64,000 nt of DNA from Hydrogenophaga sp. (GTDB lineage: Bacteria; Pseudomonadota; Gammaproteobacteria; Burkholderiales; Burkholderiaceae_C), in the NCBI RefSeq assembly GCF_018780385.1, contig NZ_JADMJO010000003.1, positions 62,001 to 126,000 of the forward strand. The letters run 5' to 3'. This document shows, piece by piece, positions 50,974 through 60,949 of this stretch. Both the position numbers and the translations under genes were made by a program. Each line of letters starts with the position of its first letter. The first letter of the stretch is position 1. Below the pieces are notes generated by a model. The model searched no databases and had not been told where the DNA came from. It saw only the letters and a program-made list of their open reading frames with translations.

Positions 50974-53065
50974 GCACCAGCGCGTCCAGCGCTGCGCTCA
51001 TCTCGGCGTCGTCCATCAAACGGCGCATGGGTGGCAAGCCGGCCAGCAACTGATGTCCGTAGCTGCGCGTGAGCAGCCGACGGTCGCCGATCACCAACAC
51101 TCCCCGGTCGGTCTCGGTCCGGATCAAACGCCCAGCCCCCTGCTTCAGAGCCATGGCGGCTTCGGGCAAATGCCCATCATTGAATGCCTTGAGGCCCCGA
51201 GCCTCCAGGCGTTCTGAGCGCGCAGCGGTCAGGGGATCGTCGGGCGAAGGAAACGGCAGCTTGTCGATCACAAGCAGCTGAAGTCCATCCCCTGGCAGGT
51301 CCACCCCTTCCCAGAACGAGGCCGAGGCCACCAGGATGGCGCCGTGGCGCGATGACTCGGCCGCCTGAAACCGCGCCAGCAGCGCTGCGCGCGACAACTG
51401 CCCTTGCGCCAGCACCGCCATCGGTGCACAGCGCCCCTGCAGCACCTGCTCGATCAGAGCATCGGCCATGCGAGCCACCGCGCGCAGTGTGGTGGTCAGC
51501 ACCAGGGTGCGCCCGCCCAACTGACCGGCCCACTGCGCCACCCGCACCGCCAGTTGGGGCGTGTGCGTGGCGTCGGACGGCTCGGGCAGATCGTGCGGCA
51601 CATAGAGCGCGGCCTGGTCGCCATGGTCGAACGGGCTTGCTACCCGGAGCGTTTGCACGGTGCCGTGATCCGCCAAGCCCAGACCGCGGGTGAACCAGCT
51701 CAGTGCATCGTCGTGGCCGAGCGTGGCCGACGCAAAGATCCAGCTTCGAGCGCTGGGCCCAGAGTCCAACACGAGGCGGCTGAAGCGGGCTGCACTGTCC
51801 AGCGGCGCACGCACCATGCGCCAGGAACGATCGGCGCCCCACTCCATCCAGCGCACGCTGGCGGCATCCAGCGGGCTCGGGCCGCCCGGCGCCAACAGGC
51901 TCCAAGTGGTCTGCAGCCCCTTGATGCGGTCGAGCAGGCGTGCGAGCTCAGCGGCACTCTGGGCGGTGGCTGACACAGCCTCCAGCGCAGCCGTCAAGGC
52001 TTGGTCAAGGCCGGATACCGCCAGAAGCCAAGTGCCGGGGTCCAGGCCTTCGGGGGTGGACTCGGTCCACCGGCTGCGACCCTGGATGCCCGCCTCACGG
52101 ACCAAAGAACCCAAGGTGCGACAGGCCTGCTCCAGGCAGAACGCCAGATGACTCCACGGCCGCAGCCCACGAGCCCAGGCCGTGCCCTGCATGCCCAGCT
52201 CGCGCGCGAGATCGCGCAGGTTGTCTGAAGAGATGGACTGCGACAACAGCTGGATGCCGGTGTCATTGAGCTGGTGCGCTTCGTCAAGCACCACCACCCC
52301 GGTTTCGGGCAACCAGTCCACCGCTTCGGCTTCGCGGATGACCTGGTCGGCAAAAAAGAGGTGGTGGTTGATCACCACCCAGTCGGCTTCGCGTGCCTGG
52401 CGGCGCGCCAGATTGACGTGGCACTGCGCGGCCTGCGGGCAACTGGCTCCTACGCAGTTGTGGCGGGTGGAGGTGATCAGGGGGCGCAGCGGCGAGCGCT
52501 CGTCCAGCATGTCCAGTTCCCCCACATCGCCGCTGCGGGTGGTCCGAGCCCAGCGCTGTACCCGTTCCAGGCCTGCGGCCATGGAGGGGTCGCGCTGTGC
52601 AGCCGATCCCACGGTTCTGGCCAACTCCAACCTGTGCACGCACAGGTAGTTTGAGCGCCCTTTGAGCAGGGCCGCGCGAACCGGCAAGCCCAATGCGCGA
52701 GAGACGGCTGGAATGTCGCGGTTGAACAATTGGTCCTGCAAGGCTTGCGTGGCCGTCGACAACAGCGCGCGTTGCCCGCTCAGCAGCACAGGCACGAGGT
52801 AGGCAAACGTCTTGCCCACCCCGGTGCCGGCTTCCACAGCCAGATGCTCGCCCGTCTGCAAAGCCCGCGCCACGGCCAGCGCCATCTGCAACTGGCCGGG
52901 TCTGGTGCGAAGACCAGGCCGGCCCGCGGCCAGAGGTCCATGGGCAGCAAACGCGGCTGCCACGCCATCGGCCAGATCGATCACGCCAGTGGCGTGCAGA
53001 GGCGCACGGAAGGTAGAGGCACCGCCGAAACATAACTGGATACCATTGCACGCATCGAACGGCAT
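50936..53065 (-). CDS. ATP-dependent DNA helicase, DinG/YoaA (XPD-like) family
   Basis: About 709 aa from ATG 53065; a GTG at 52984 is another option, and no start has a Shine-Dalgarno. Walker A is EAGTGVGKTFAYL, the Fe-S cysteines are in NYLCVH, HNCVGASCPQAAQC, the DEAH box is VVLDEAHQLNDTG, and C-terminal motifs include SFWEGVDLPGDGLQLLVIDK and QGAGRLIRTETDRGVLVIGD. It is a 5'-3' helicase of the DNA-damage response. It starts 20 bp from the divergent PP2C gene and overlaps bamD tail to tail. Confidence 0.92.
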   Translation of the reverse strand: MPFDACNGIQLCFGGASTFRAPLHATGVIDLADGVAAAFAAHGPLAAGRPGLRTRPGQLQMALAVARALQTGEHLAVEAGTGVGKTFAYLVPVLLSGQRALLSTATQALQDQLFNRDIPAVSRALGLPVRAALLKGRSNYLCVHRLELARTVGSAAQRDPSMAAGLERVQRWARTTRSGDVGELDMLDERSPLRPLITSTRHNCVGASCPQAAQCHVNLARRQAREADWVVINHHLFFADQVIREAEAVDWLPETGVVVLDEAHQLNDTGIQLLSQSISSDNLRDLARELGMQGTAWARGLRPWSHLAFCLEQACRTLGSLVREAGIQGRSRWTESTPEGLDPGTWLLAVSGLDQALTAALEAVSATAQSAAELARLLDRIKGLQTTWSLLAPGGPSPLDAASVRWMEWGADRSWRMVRAPLDSAARFSRLVLDSGPSARSWIFASATLGHDDALSWFTRGLGLADHGTVQTLRVASPFDHGDQAALYVPHDLPEPSDATHTPQLAVRVAQWAGQLGGRTLVLTTTLRAVARMADALIEQVLQGRCAPMAVLAQGQLSRAALLARFQAAESSRHGAILVASASFWEGVDLPGDGLQLLVIDKLPFPSPDDPLTAARSERLEARGLKAFNDGHLPEAAMALKQGAGRLIRTETDRGVLVIGDRRLLTRSYGHQLLAGLPPMRRLMDDAEMSAALDALVLTRSSTKDRSRS

Positions 53066-53085
53066 CCGAACAACGATTGATTCAT

Positions 53086-53844
53086 ATGTCCAAAGGCTAC
53101 CGCATCCAGGCATCCACCGGCATCCACCGGGGCGACCGCGACTATCAGCAGGACCAGGTGTGTCTGCTGAACCATCCGCGCCAAAGCAGTTGCATGCTGG
53201 CCGTGCTGGCCGACGGCATGGGTGGGCGCAGTGGGGGCCGCAAGGCGTCTGACCAGGTGATGCTCACCGCGCGCCAATTGTTTGAACGGTATGACCCGGA
53301 CACCGACGACGCGTCCGCCCTGCTGCGCCAGATCGTCGAAGAATCGCACCTGGTGATCAAGCTCACCGCTGTGTCGGCTGAACAGGAACCTCACAGCACC
53401 ATCGCGGCTTTCCTGATCGATCCCGACGGTGAGAGCCACTGGGTGCACGCCGGTGATTCGAGGGTCTACCACTTCCGCAACGGGCGCCAAGTATTTCGCA
53501 CCATAGACCATTCCTATGTGCAAACACTGGTCAACCAGGGCGAGATCAGCGAACAGGATGCCCTGGATCACCCGCATGCCAACATCCTCATGGGTTGTCT
53601 GGGCACGGAGAACGACCCGCCGGTGGACCTGCACGTGGTGCCACAACTCATTCCGGGGGAAGCCCTGATGGCATGCAGTGATGGCGTGTGGCACTACTTC
53701 ACGCCCGAAGAACTGGCCAGCACGATCGCCATGCTCTCGCCACGCGAGGCTTGCGAGTTCCTGATCCAGAAGGCGCGCACCCGGGCCAAGGGCGCGGGTG
53801 ACAACCTGTCGATCGTGATTGTGAAACTGGAACCGCTGAGCTGA
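53086..53844 (+). CDS. PP2C-type serine/threonine protein phosphatase
   Basis: 252 aa, one PPM/PP2C domain: RGDRDYQQDQVCLL, metal ligands in VLADGMGGRSGG, WVHAGDSRVYHFRNG, LMACSDGVWHYF and the final GAGDNLSIVIVKL. It would dephosphorylate Ser/Thr on proteins. No kinase gene is adjacent. The ATG at 53086 is 20 bp from the helicase start on the other strand; an upstream TTG at 53077 is less likely. Confidence 0.9.
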   Translation: MSKGYRIQASTGIHRGDRDYQQDQVCLLNHPRQSSCMLAVLADGMGGRSGGRKASDQVMLTARQLFERYDPDTDDASALLRQIVEESHLVIKLTAVSAEQEPHSTIAAFLIDPDGESHWVHAGDSRVYHFRNGRQVFRTIDHSYVQTLVNQGEISEQDALDHPHANILMGCLGTENDPPVDLHVVPQLIPGEALMACSDGVWHYFTPEELASTIAMLSPREACEFLIQKARTRAKGAGDNLSIVIVKLEPLS

Positions 53845-53943
53845 GGCCCATCAGGCCCCCACGCTCCACCGCCGCACGGGTCGCTACCCCCGGAGAGGCT
53901 GATCCGCCTTGGGGCAGCCCGGAGGCGGATCGCTCGCTGCCTT
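53845..53943. repeat. GC-rich extragenic repeat-like element
   Basis: The 99 bp between convergent PP2C and zapE genes contain GATCCGCC (53901-53908) and GGCGGATC (53924-53931), an 8-bp inverted repeat with a 15-base spacer holding TTGGGGCAGCCCGGA. The string from CCCCCGGAGAGGCTGATCC onward resembles an interspersed extragenic sequence I recall from Comamonadaceae genomes (GAGGCTGATCCGCCTTGGGG type). Copy number cannot be judged from one copy. Confidence 0.5.
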
Positions 53944-55041
53944 TCAGGTCAGACCGGTGTCCACCACCCGATGCTCCAGCGCCAGAAACTCCTGTGACTG
54001 CATCTCGCTCAAGCGCGACACCGTGCGGGGAAATTCGTGCGACATCGGCCCTTCAAGGTACAGCTCTTCCGGTGGCACCGCCGCCGACATCACCAGCTTG
54101 ACACGGCGGTCGTAGAGCACGTCGATGAGCCACGTGAAGCGACGCGCTTCGGACGCCTGGCGCACCTGCATCTGCGGCACGCTGGAGAGCATCACCGTGT
54201 GGAACTGGGTGGCGATTTCCAGGTAATCGTTCTGTGATCGCGGCCCACCACACAGGGTGTGGAAGTCAAACCAGATCACGCCACCGGCACGGCGCAGCGC
54301 ACGAATCTGGCGCGACTCGATATGCATCACCGGTTCCTGGTCGCCCGCTTCAGCCAGCTCATTGAAAGTGGCTCGCAGCGCCGCATCGGCCTGTGGCCCG
54401 AGCGGGCAATGGTAGAGCTGGATGTGGTTGAGCGTGCGCTGGCGGTAGTCGGTGCCGTTGTCCACGCTGAGCACCTCCAGCCGCTCCTTCAGCAACTCGA
54501 TGGCGGGCAGGATGCGGTCGCGGTGCAGCCCGTCGGGATACAGGCCGTCGGGGTGGAAGTTGGAGGTGGTGACGAAGCCCACGCCCGCCTTGAACAAGGC
54601 ATCCAGCAGGCGGTGCAGGATCATGGCGTCTGTGACGTCCGCCACGTGGAACTCGTCAAAGCAGATCAGCTTGTAACGTTTGGCGATGCGCAGGCCGAGT
54701 TCGTCCAACGGGTTGACCGTGCCCTGCAGATCGCGCAGTTCGCGGTGTACCTCGCGCATGAACTCGTGAAAGTGCAGCCGCGTCTTGCGCTTCAGTGGCA
54801 CCGCGTTGAAGAAGCACTCCATCAGGAAACTCTTGCCCCGGCCCACGCCGCCAAACATGTACACGCCGCGCGGAATGTCGGGCTTGATGAAGAGCTTCTT
54901 GAGCGAATTGGAGCGGCGCTGCTTGTACACCGCCCACTCGGAGGCACACCGCTCCAGCGCGTCGATGGCACGCTGCTGGGCGGGGTCGGTGCTGTAGCCG
55001 CGCTCTTTCAGCGCGGCTTCGTAGGTGCTGCGAACGCTCAA
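53944..55041 (-). CDS. zapE: Cell-division ATPase ZapE (AFG1 family)
   Basis: 365 aa. Walker A GGVGRGKS at residues 64-71, Walker B LICFDEFHVADVTDAMI, and the conserved TTSNFHPDGLYPDGLHRDRI. ZapE binds FtsZ and is needed at low oxygen or high temperature. It is the fourth gene of the sucA-sucB-lpd operon, 19 bp after lpd, a common linkage in betaproteobacteria. Confidence 0.94.
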   Translation of the reverse strand: MSVRSTYEAALKERGYSTDPAQQRAIDALERCASEWAVYKQRRSNSLKKLFIKPDIPRGVYMFGGVGRGKSFLMECFFNAVPLKRKTRLHFHEFMREVHRELRDLQGTVNPLDELGLRIAKRYKLICFDEFHVADVTDAMILHRLLDALFKAGVGFVTTSNFHPDGLYPDGLHRDRILPAIELLKERLEVLSVDNGTDYRQRTLNHIQLYHCPLGPQADAALRATFNELAEAGDQEPVMHIESRQIRALRRAGGVIWFDFHTLCGGPRSQNDYLEIATQFHTVMLSSVPQMQVRQASEARRFTWLIDVLYDRRVKLVMSAAVPPEELYLEGPMSHEFPRTVSRLSEMQSQEFLALEHRVVDTGLT

Positions 55042-55060
55042 AACCGGCGACCTGGCGTGA

Positions 55061-56488
55061 TCAGAAGTTCAGCGTGCGCTTGTCCACCGCCAGCGCGGCC
55101 TCTTTCGTGGCTTCCGACAGCGAGGGGTGAGCGTGGCAGATGCGTGCGATGTCTTCGGCGCTGGCCTTGAACTCCATGGCCACGACGGCCTCCGAGATCA
55201 GCTCGCTGGCCATCGGGCCCACGATGTGCACACCCAGGATTTCGTCGGTGGTGGCATCGGCCAGGAACTTGACCATGCCTGTGGTGTCACCCAACGCGCG
55301 AGCGCGGCCGTTGGCCAGGAACGGGAAGGTGCCCGCCTTGTAGGCGGCACCGCGCGCCTTGAGCTGCTGCTCGGTCTCGCCCACCCAGGCAATTTCCGGG
55401 CTGGTGTAGATCACCCAGGGGATGGTGTTGAAGTTCACATGACCGTGCTGGCCGGCAATACGCTCAGCAACGGCAACGCCCTCTTCCTCTGCCTTGTGCG
55501 CCAGCATGGGGCCACGCACCACGTCGCCCACCGCCCACACGCCCTTGAGGTTGGTGCGGCATTCAGCATCGACCACGATGGCGCCGCGCTCGTCGAGCTG
55601 CAGGCCAACGGCTTCGGCGTTGAGACCGATGGTGTTGGGCACACGGCCGATGGAGACGATCAGCTTGTCAGCGTCCAGCGACTGGGCCTCGCCCTTGGCG
55701 TTGGTGTAGGCCACGCTCACACCCTTTTTGGTGGTCTTGATCTCGCCGACCTTCACGCCCAGCTCGATCTTCAGACCTTGCTTGTCGAACGCCTTTTTGG
55801 CTTCCTTGGCGATCTGCTCGTCCACCGCGCCCAGGAAGGTGGGCAGGCCTTCGAGGATGGTCACGTCCGACCCGAGGCGGCGCCAGACCGAACCCATCTC
55901 CAGGCCGATCACACCGGAGCCGATCAACACCATCTTCTTGGGCACGGCGCCCAGGCGCAGCGCGCCATCGTTGGAGAGCACCATCTCTTCGTCAAAGGGC
56001 GTGCCGGGCAAAGCGCGTGCGTTGGAGCCGGTGGCCACGATGATCTGGCGCGCGGTCAGCAGCTCTTCCGTCGCCCCGGTCACCTGGATCTCATAGCCGG
56101 CTTCCACCGCCTTGGCGAACGAACCGCGACCGTGGAAGAACGTGATCTTGTTCTTCTTGAACAGATACAGGATGCCGTCGTTGTTCTGCTTCACCACCGT
56201 GTCCTTGCGGCCGATCATCTTCGCGATGTCGATCTTCACGTTGGTGGCGGTGATGCCGTGATCGGCAAAGTGGTGGTTGGCGTGGTCGAAGTGCTCAGAC
56301 GACTGAAGCAGCGCCTTGGACGGGATGCAACCGACGTTGGTGCAGGTGCCGCCCGGGGCCGGGCCGCCAGCGGCGTTTTTCCACTCGTCGATGCAGGCGA
56401 CCTTGAAACCGAGTTGGGCTGCGCGGATGGCGGCGATGTAGCCACCGGGGCCACCGCCAATGACGACGACGTCAAATGTTTGAGACAT
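55061..56488 (-). CDS. lpdA: Dihydrolipoyl dehydrogenase (E3)
   Basis: 475 aa flavoprotein. FAD motif VVVIGGGPGGYIAA, redox cysteines Cys49 and Cys54 (GGTCTNVGCIPSK), NAD motif LIGSGVIGLEMGSVWRRLG and the catalytic His/Glu near HAHPSLSEA. It reoxidises dihydrolipoamide of the 2-oxoglutarate dehydrogenase complex. A strong hairpin separates it from sucB. Confidence 0.96.
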   Translation of the reverse strand: MSQTFDVVVIGGGPGGYIAAIRAAQLGFKVACIDEWKNAAGGPAPGGTCTNVGCIPSKALLQSSEHFDHANHHFADHGITATNVKIDIAKMIGRKDTVVKQNNDGILYLFKKNKITFFHGRGSFAKAVEAGYEIQVTGATEELLTARQIIVATGSNARALPGTPFDEEMVLSNDGALRLGAVPKKMVLIGSGVIGLEMGSVWRRLGSDVTILEGLPTFLGAVDEQIAKEAKKAFDKQGLKIELGVKVGEIKTTKKGVSVAYTNAKGEAQSLDADKLIVSIGRVPNTIGLNAEAVGLQLDERGAIVVDAECRTNLKGVWAVGDVVRGPMLAHKAEEEGVAVAERIAGQHGHVNFNTIPWVIYTSPEIAWVGETEQQLKARGAAYKAGTFPFLANGRARALGDTTGMVKFLADATTDEILGVHIVGPMASELISEAVVAMEFKASAEDIARICHAHPSLSEATKEAALAVDKRTLNF

Positions 56489-56510
56489 GTTGGATTCCTG
56501 AGTTCAAAAG

Positions 56511-56536
56511 GCCAACGCCCCTGTCGGGGCGTTGGC
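56511..56536 (-). other. Perfect 11-bp stem-loop between sucB and lpdA
   Basis: GCCAACGCCCC (56511-56521) pairs exactly with GGGGCGTTGGC (56526-56536) across a TGTC loop. On the minus strand it is followed only by CTTTTG, so it is a weak terminator at most. It could lower lpdA expression relative to sucAB or stabilise processed sucAB mRNA. Confidence 0.65.
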
Positions 56537-56551
56537 AAGAGGGGTTGCCGG

Positions 56552-57796
56552 TCAAATATCGAAGAGCAGACGGGCGGGGTCTTCCAGTGCCTCTTTCATG
56601 GCCACCAGGCCCAGCACGGCTTCGCGGCCGTCGATGATGCGGTGGTCATAGGACATGGCGAAGTAGTTCATGGGGCGCACGACGACCTGGCCGTTTTCCA
56701 CCATGGCGCGGTCCTTGGTGGCGTGCACGCCCAGGATGGCCGACTGGGGCGGGTTGATGATGGGGGTGGACATCATCGAGCCGAAGGTTCCGCCATTGGA
56801 AATCGAGAAGGTGCCACCGGTCATTTCATCAATACCCAGCTTGCCGTCCTTGGCTTTCTGGCCGTATTCGGCGATCTTCTTCTCGATGTCGGCAAAGCTC
56901 ATCTGATCGGCGTTGCGCAGGATGGGCACCACCAGGCCGCGCGGCGAACCCACCGCAATGCCGATGTCGAAGAAGCCGTGATAAACGATGTCGTTGCCAT
57001 CCACCGAGGCGTTGAGGATGGGGTACTTCTTGAGCGCGTGCACCGCCGCCTTGACGAAGAAGCTCATGAAACCGAGCTTGACACCGTGTTCCTTCTCGAA
57101 CTTCTCCTGAAACTTCTTGCGCATCTCCATGACCGGGGCCATGTTGATCTCGTTGAAGGTGGTCAGGATGGCGTTGGTCGACTGCGACTGCAACAGGCGT
57201 TCGGCCACGCGTGCGCGCAGGCGCGTCATGGGCACGCGCTCTTGCGGGCGATCACCCAGGTCAGGGGCGACCACGGGCACCTGCGGCAACACCTTGGCGG
57301 GCGCGCCGGTCGGAATCGCCACGGGTGCTGCCACCGCAGGCTTGGGTGCGGTCACCGCGGAGAGCACGTCACCCTTGGTCACACGGCCATCTTTGCCGGT
57401 ACCGGGCACCGAACCCGAGGCCAGGTTGTTGTCGGCCATCAGCTTGGCAGCAGCGGGCATGGCCACGCCGGCTTTGCTGGTGGACGCGACCGCGGCTGCT
57501 GCGGCGGCAGGGGCCGGGGCGGCAGCAGGTGCAGGTGCAGCAGCACCGGCCACGGCTGCGGTGTCGATGCGAGCGATCAATTGTTCGGCCGCCACCGTGG
57601 CGCCATCGCCCTGCAGGACCTCCACCAGCACGCCGGCCGAGGGTGCCGGCACTTCCAGCACGACCTTGTCGGTCTCGATTTCGATCAGGATCTCGTCGAC
57701 CGCTACCGCGTCGCCGACTTTTTTCTTCCACTGCAGCATGGTGGCTTCGGCCACCGATTCGGAGAGCTGCGGAACTTTGACTTCTACGATTGCCAT
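56552..57796 (-). CDS. sucB: Dihydrolipoamide succinyltransferase (E2) of 2-oxoglutarate dehydrogenase
   Basis: 414 aa. One lipoyl domain with lipoyl-Lys44 ([11 protein letters not shown]), an Ala/Pro-rich linker, a peripheral-subunit-binding domain ([20 protein letters not shown]), and the catalytic domain ending in the active-site [17 protein letters not shown]. It transfers succinyl to CoA. Between sucA (83 bp) and lpdA (63 bp). Confidence 0.96.
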   Translation of the reverse strand: MAIVEVKVPQLSESVAEATMLQWKKKVGDAVAVDEILIEIETDKVVLEVPAPSAGVLVEVLQGDGATVAAEQLIARIDTAAVAGAAAPAPAAAPAPAAAAAAVASTSKAGVAMPAAAKLMADNNLASGSVPGTGKDGRVTKGDVLSAVTAPKPAVAAPVAIPTGAPAKVLPQVPVVAPDLGDRPQERVPMTRLRARVAERLLQSQSTNAILTTFNEINMAPVMEMRKKFQEKFEKEHGVKLGFMSFFVKAAVHALKKYPILNASVDGNDIVYHGFFDIGIAVGSPRGLVVPILRNADQMSFADIEKKIAEYGQKAKDGKLGIDEMTGGTFSISNGGTFGSMMSTPIINPPQSAILGVHATKDRAMVENGQVVVRPMNYFAMSYDHRIIDGREAVLGLVAMKEALEDPARLLFDI

Positions 57797-57879
57797 GTTT
57801 CTTCTACCTGGGTTGTTTCGGACTGCGCTTTGGCACCCGACCCGGGATGCACATCCTCGGGCCGGTCAGCAAGAGCGGC

Positions 57880-60771
57880 TTACTTGGTGAGGATGTAGCC
57901 CTTGAGCTTGCCGTAAGCGGCTTCGATCAGGTTCTTCTGCTGTTCCTGGTGCAGGTGGGAGTAACCCACCGCCGGCGAAGCCGACGCTGCGCGCCCGGCA
58001 TAGCCGAGCTTCTGGCCGTCGAGCATGTTCTCGTGGATGTAGTGCTGCACGAAGAACCAGGCACCCTGGTTCTGCGGCTCGTCCTGGCACCACACGATGT
58101 CGGTGGCGTTGGGGTACTTGCGCAGTTCGGCACCAAACACTTTGTGCGGGAACGGATAGAGCTGCTCCACGCGCAGAATCGCCACGTCGTCGGACTCTCG
58201 CTCCTCGCGCTTCTTCACCAGGTCGTAGTACACCTTGCCCGAGCAGCAGATGACGCGCTTGACCTTCTCGGCCTTCTTGGCCACGTCAGCACTCTGATCC
58301 GGGATGACGGTCTGGAAACCGCCCTTGGTGAACTCGGAGAGCGGCGAGGTCGCGTCCTTGTTGCGCAAGAGCGACTTGGGCGTGAAGATCACCAGCGGCT
58401 TGCGCAACCCGCGAATCATCTGGCGGCGCAGCACATGGAAGATCTGGCTGGCCGTGGTGGGCTGCACGATCTGCATGTTGGTGTCGGCGGCCATTTGCAT
58501 GAAGCGTTCCAGGCGTGCCGAACTGTGCTCGGGACCCTGGCCTTCGTAGCCGTGCGGCAGCATCAGCGTGATGCCGTTGACGCGGCCCCACTTCACTTCG
58601 CCCGAGGCGATGAACTGGTCGATCACCACCTGGGCGCCGTTGACGAAGTCGCCGAACTGCGCTTCCCAGATCACCAGCGTGTTGGGATCGTTGGAGGCGT
58701 AGCCGTATTCGAAGGCCAGCACCGCTTCTTCGGACAGGATCGAATCGATCACCACAAACGGGGCCTGGTTGTCGGCCACGTTCTGCAGCGGCACGTAGGT
58801 GCCCTCGTCGAACTTCTCGCGGTTCTGGTCGTGAATCACCGCATGGCGGTGCGTGAACGTGCCGCGACCACAGTCCTCGCCGGACAGGCGCACCGGGAAG
58901 CCACTGGCCACGAGCGAGGCAAACGCCATGTGCTCGCCCATGCCCCAGTCCACCGGAATCTCGCCACGGCCCATGGCCGCGCGGTCGGCGTACACCTTCT
59001 TCACGAGTTGGTGCGGGGAGACGCTGTCAGGAATCGTCGTGAGTCGCTCCGACAGTCGCTTCCACTCCGCCATCGGAATGGCCGAGTCGGAGCTGTCTGT
59101 CCACTTCTTGTTGAGGTAAGGACTCCAGTCCACCGCGAACTTGCTCTTGAAGTTGGTGAGCACCGGGTCCACCGTGTGGCGGCCATCGTCCAGCGCGGCG
59201 CGGTAGGCCTTGGCCATATCGTCGCCGAGCGTGTCGCCCAGACCTTGGGCCGCCAGCTTGTCGGCGTACAACTTGCGCGTGCCGGGGTGGGACGCGATCT
59301 TCTTGTACATCAGCGGCTGCGTCAGGCTCGGGGTGTCCTGCTCGTTGTGGCCGAGCTTGCGGAAACACACGATGTCGACCACCACGTCCTTCTGGAAGGC
59401 CATGCGGAATTCGAGCGCGAGCTGGGTGGCGTACACCACCGCTTCGGGGTCGTCACCGTTCACGTGCAGCACCGGCGACTCGATCATCTTCACGACATCG
59501 GAGCAGTACAGCGTGGAGCGGCTGTCGCGCGGGTCGGAGGTGGTGAAGCCGATCTGGTTGTTGATCACCAGATGCACCGTGCCGCCCGTGGTGTAGCCAC
59601 GGGTTTCGGCCAGCGCCAGCGTTTCCATGACCACACCCTGGCCGGCAAAGGCCGCATCACCGTGCACCAGCACGGGCAGCACCTGCTTGCCCAACGGATC
59701 GCCGCGGCGATCCATGCGGGCGCGCACCGAGCCTTCAACCACGGGGTTGACGATCTCCAGGTGCGAGGGGTTGAACGCCAGTGAGAGGTGCACCGGTCCG
59801 CCGGGGGTGGTCACGTCGGAACTGAAGCCCTGGTGGTACTTCACGTCGCCGGAAGGCAGATCTTCAGGGGCGGTGTGGTCGAACTCGGCGAACAGGTCCT
59901 TGGGCATCTTGCCCAGGGTGTTCACCAGCACGTTCAGGCGGCCACGGTGGGCCATGCCGATCACGATTTCCTGGATGCCGATCTGGCCCGCCTGGCGGAT
60001 CAGCTCGTCCATGGACGCGATGAAGCTCTCGCCACCTTCGAGCGAGAAGCGCTTCTGGCCCACGTATTTCGTGTGCAGGAAACGCTCCAGGCCCTCGGCC
60101 GCGGTGAGGCGGTCGAGGATGTGCTTTTTCTTCTCGGCGTTGTAAGCCGGCTTGGAGCGACTGCCCTCGAGGCGTTCCTGCCACCAGCGCTTCTGGCTCT
60201 GGTCGGTGATGTACATGTACTCGGCGCCGATGGAGCCGCAGTAGGTTTCACGCAGGGCATTGAGCAACTCGCGCAGAGACATCGTCTCCTTGCCGAAGAA
60301 GGTGTTGCTCGTGTTGAAGATCATTTCCAGATCGGCGTCGGCAAAGCCGTAAAACGACAGATCGAGTTCTGGAATGTTGTCGCGTTCGGCGCGTTTGAGC
60401 GGATCGAGATCGGCCCAGCGGGCGCCCACGTTGCGGTAGGCGGCGATCAGTTGCTGAACGGCGACGCGCTTGCGTCCGAGGTCGGAGTCGGCGCCGGCGG
60501 CGATGACGACCTTGGTGCCGCCCTGCTTGGCGCGGTCCGCAAAGGCGTTGATGACGGGCTGGTGGGGAACGTCGCGGGCATCAGAGCCGTCGCCAGCTGG
60601 AACGTTTTGAAGTGCGTCGAAATAACCGCGCCAGTTGTCCGGCACGCTGCCAGGGTTGGCGAGGTAGTTCTCGTACATCTCTTCCACGTACGGCGCGTTG
60701 CCGCCGAAGAGGTACGAGTTGGTCTTGTAGGCAACATAGACGTTGCCCCCATTGGCTTGGGAATCGCTCAT
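57880..60771 (-). CDS. sucA: 2-oxoglutarate dehydrogenase E1
   Basis: 963 aa thiamine-diphosphate enzyme. The N-terminus has NSYLFGGNAPYVEEMYENYL, then GMAHRGRLNVLVNTLGK, ThDP-binding INNQIGFTTSDPRDSRS, and the C-terminal MLPHGYEGQGPEHSSARLER with VVWCQDEPQNQG-type end. It decarboxylates 2-oxoglutarate in the TCA cycle. GGAGG lies 11 nt before the ATG, next to a hairpin. Confidence 0.97.
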   Translation of the reverse strand: MSDSQANGGNVYVAYKTNSYLFGGNAPYVEEMYENYLANPGSVPDNWRGYFDALQNVPAGDGSDARDVPHQPVINAFADRAKQGGTKVVIAAGADSDLGRKRVAVQQLIAAYRNVGARWADLDPLKRAERDNIPELDLSFYGFADADLEMIFNTSNTFFGKETMSLRELLNALRETYCGSIGAEYMYITDQSQKRWWQERLEGSRSKPAYNAEKKKHILDRLTAAEGLERFLHTKYVGQKRFSLEGGESFIASMDELIRQAGQIGIQEIVIGMAHRGRLNVLVNTLGKMPKDLFAEFDHTAPEDLPSGDVKYHQGFSSDVTTPGGPVHLSLAFNPSHLEIVNPVVEGSVRARMDRRGDPLGKQVLPVLVHGDAAFAGQGVVMETLALAETRGYTTGGTVHLVINNQIGFTTSDPRDSRSTLYCSDVVKMIESPVLHVNGDDPEAVVYATQLALEFRMAFQKDVVVDIVCFRKLGHNEQDTPSLTQPLMYKKIASHPGTRKLYADKLAAQGLGDTLGDDMAKAYRAALDDGRHTVDPVLTNFKSKFAVDWSPYLNKKWTDSSDSAIPMAEWKRLSERLTTIPDSVSPHQLVKKVYADRAAMGRGEIPVDWGMGEHMAFASLVASGFPVRLSGEDCGRGTFTHRHAVIHDQNREKFDEGTYVPLQNVADNQAPFVVIDSILSEEAVLAFEYGYASNDPNTLVIWEAQFGDFVNGAQVVIDQFIASGEVKWGRVNGITLMLPHGYEGQGPEHSSARLERFMQMAADTNMQIVQPTTASQIFHVLRRQMIRGLRKPLVIFTPKSLLRNKDATSPLSEFTKGGFQTVIPDQSADVAKKAEKVKRVICCSGKVYYDLVKKREERESDDVAILRVEQLYPFPHKVFGAELRKYPNATDIVWCQDEPQNQGAWFFVQHYIHENMLDGQKLGYAGRAASASPAVGYSHLHQEQQKNLIEAAYGKLKGYILTK

Positions 60772-60787
60772 AAATCCGCTGACCTCC

Positions 60788-60804
60788 GTTTCCCTGCAGG
60801 AAAC
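60788..60804 (-). other. Palindrome abutting the sucA Shine-Dalgarno
   Basis: GTTTCC-CTGCA-GGAAAC, a perfect 6-bp inverted repeat over 17 bp, ends one base before the GGAGG (60783-60787 on the minus strand) of sucA. As RNA it forms a short hairpin next to the ribosome site; as DNA it could be an operator. No regulator is identified. Confidence 0.5.
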
Positions 60805-60921
60805 ATTAGCTGGTTAGAAAAACCTTCCGCTGCACGGCTTGACCGTTATGCGGATGCGACAGTGACTGTGGAAGGACCTTGCTGCAACCCGAGATTGTGC
60901 CACCTCGCCGATGCGTGCAGG

Positions 60922-60946
60922 AAAAACTTCGGCGCCAGAGGCGCCG
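60922..60946 (-). terminator. Rho-independent terminator of the ArsR gene
   Basis: On the minus strand a CGGCGCC/GGCGCCG 7-bp stem with a TCT loop (60930-60946) is followed by AAG and five T (60922-60926). It starts 3 bp after the ArsR stop codon and separates that gene from sucA. Confidence 0.8.
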
Positions 60947-60949
60947 TCA

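Noticed and set aside
55127-57898. 923-aa plus-strand frame over lpdA and sucB
   Set aside because: Shadow frame of low complexity (His/Gly/Asp-rich); spans two well-defined minus-strand genes.
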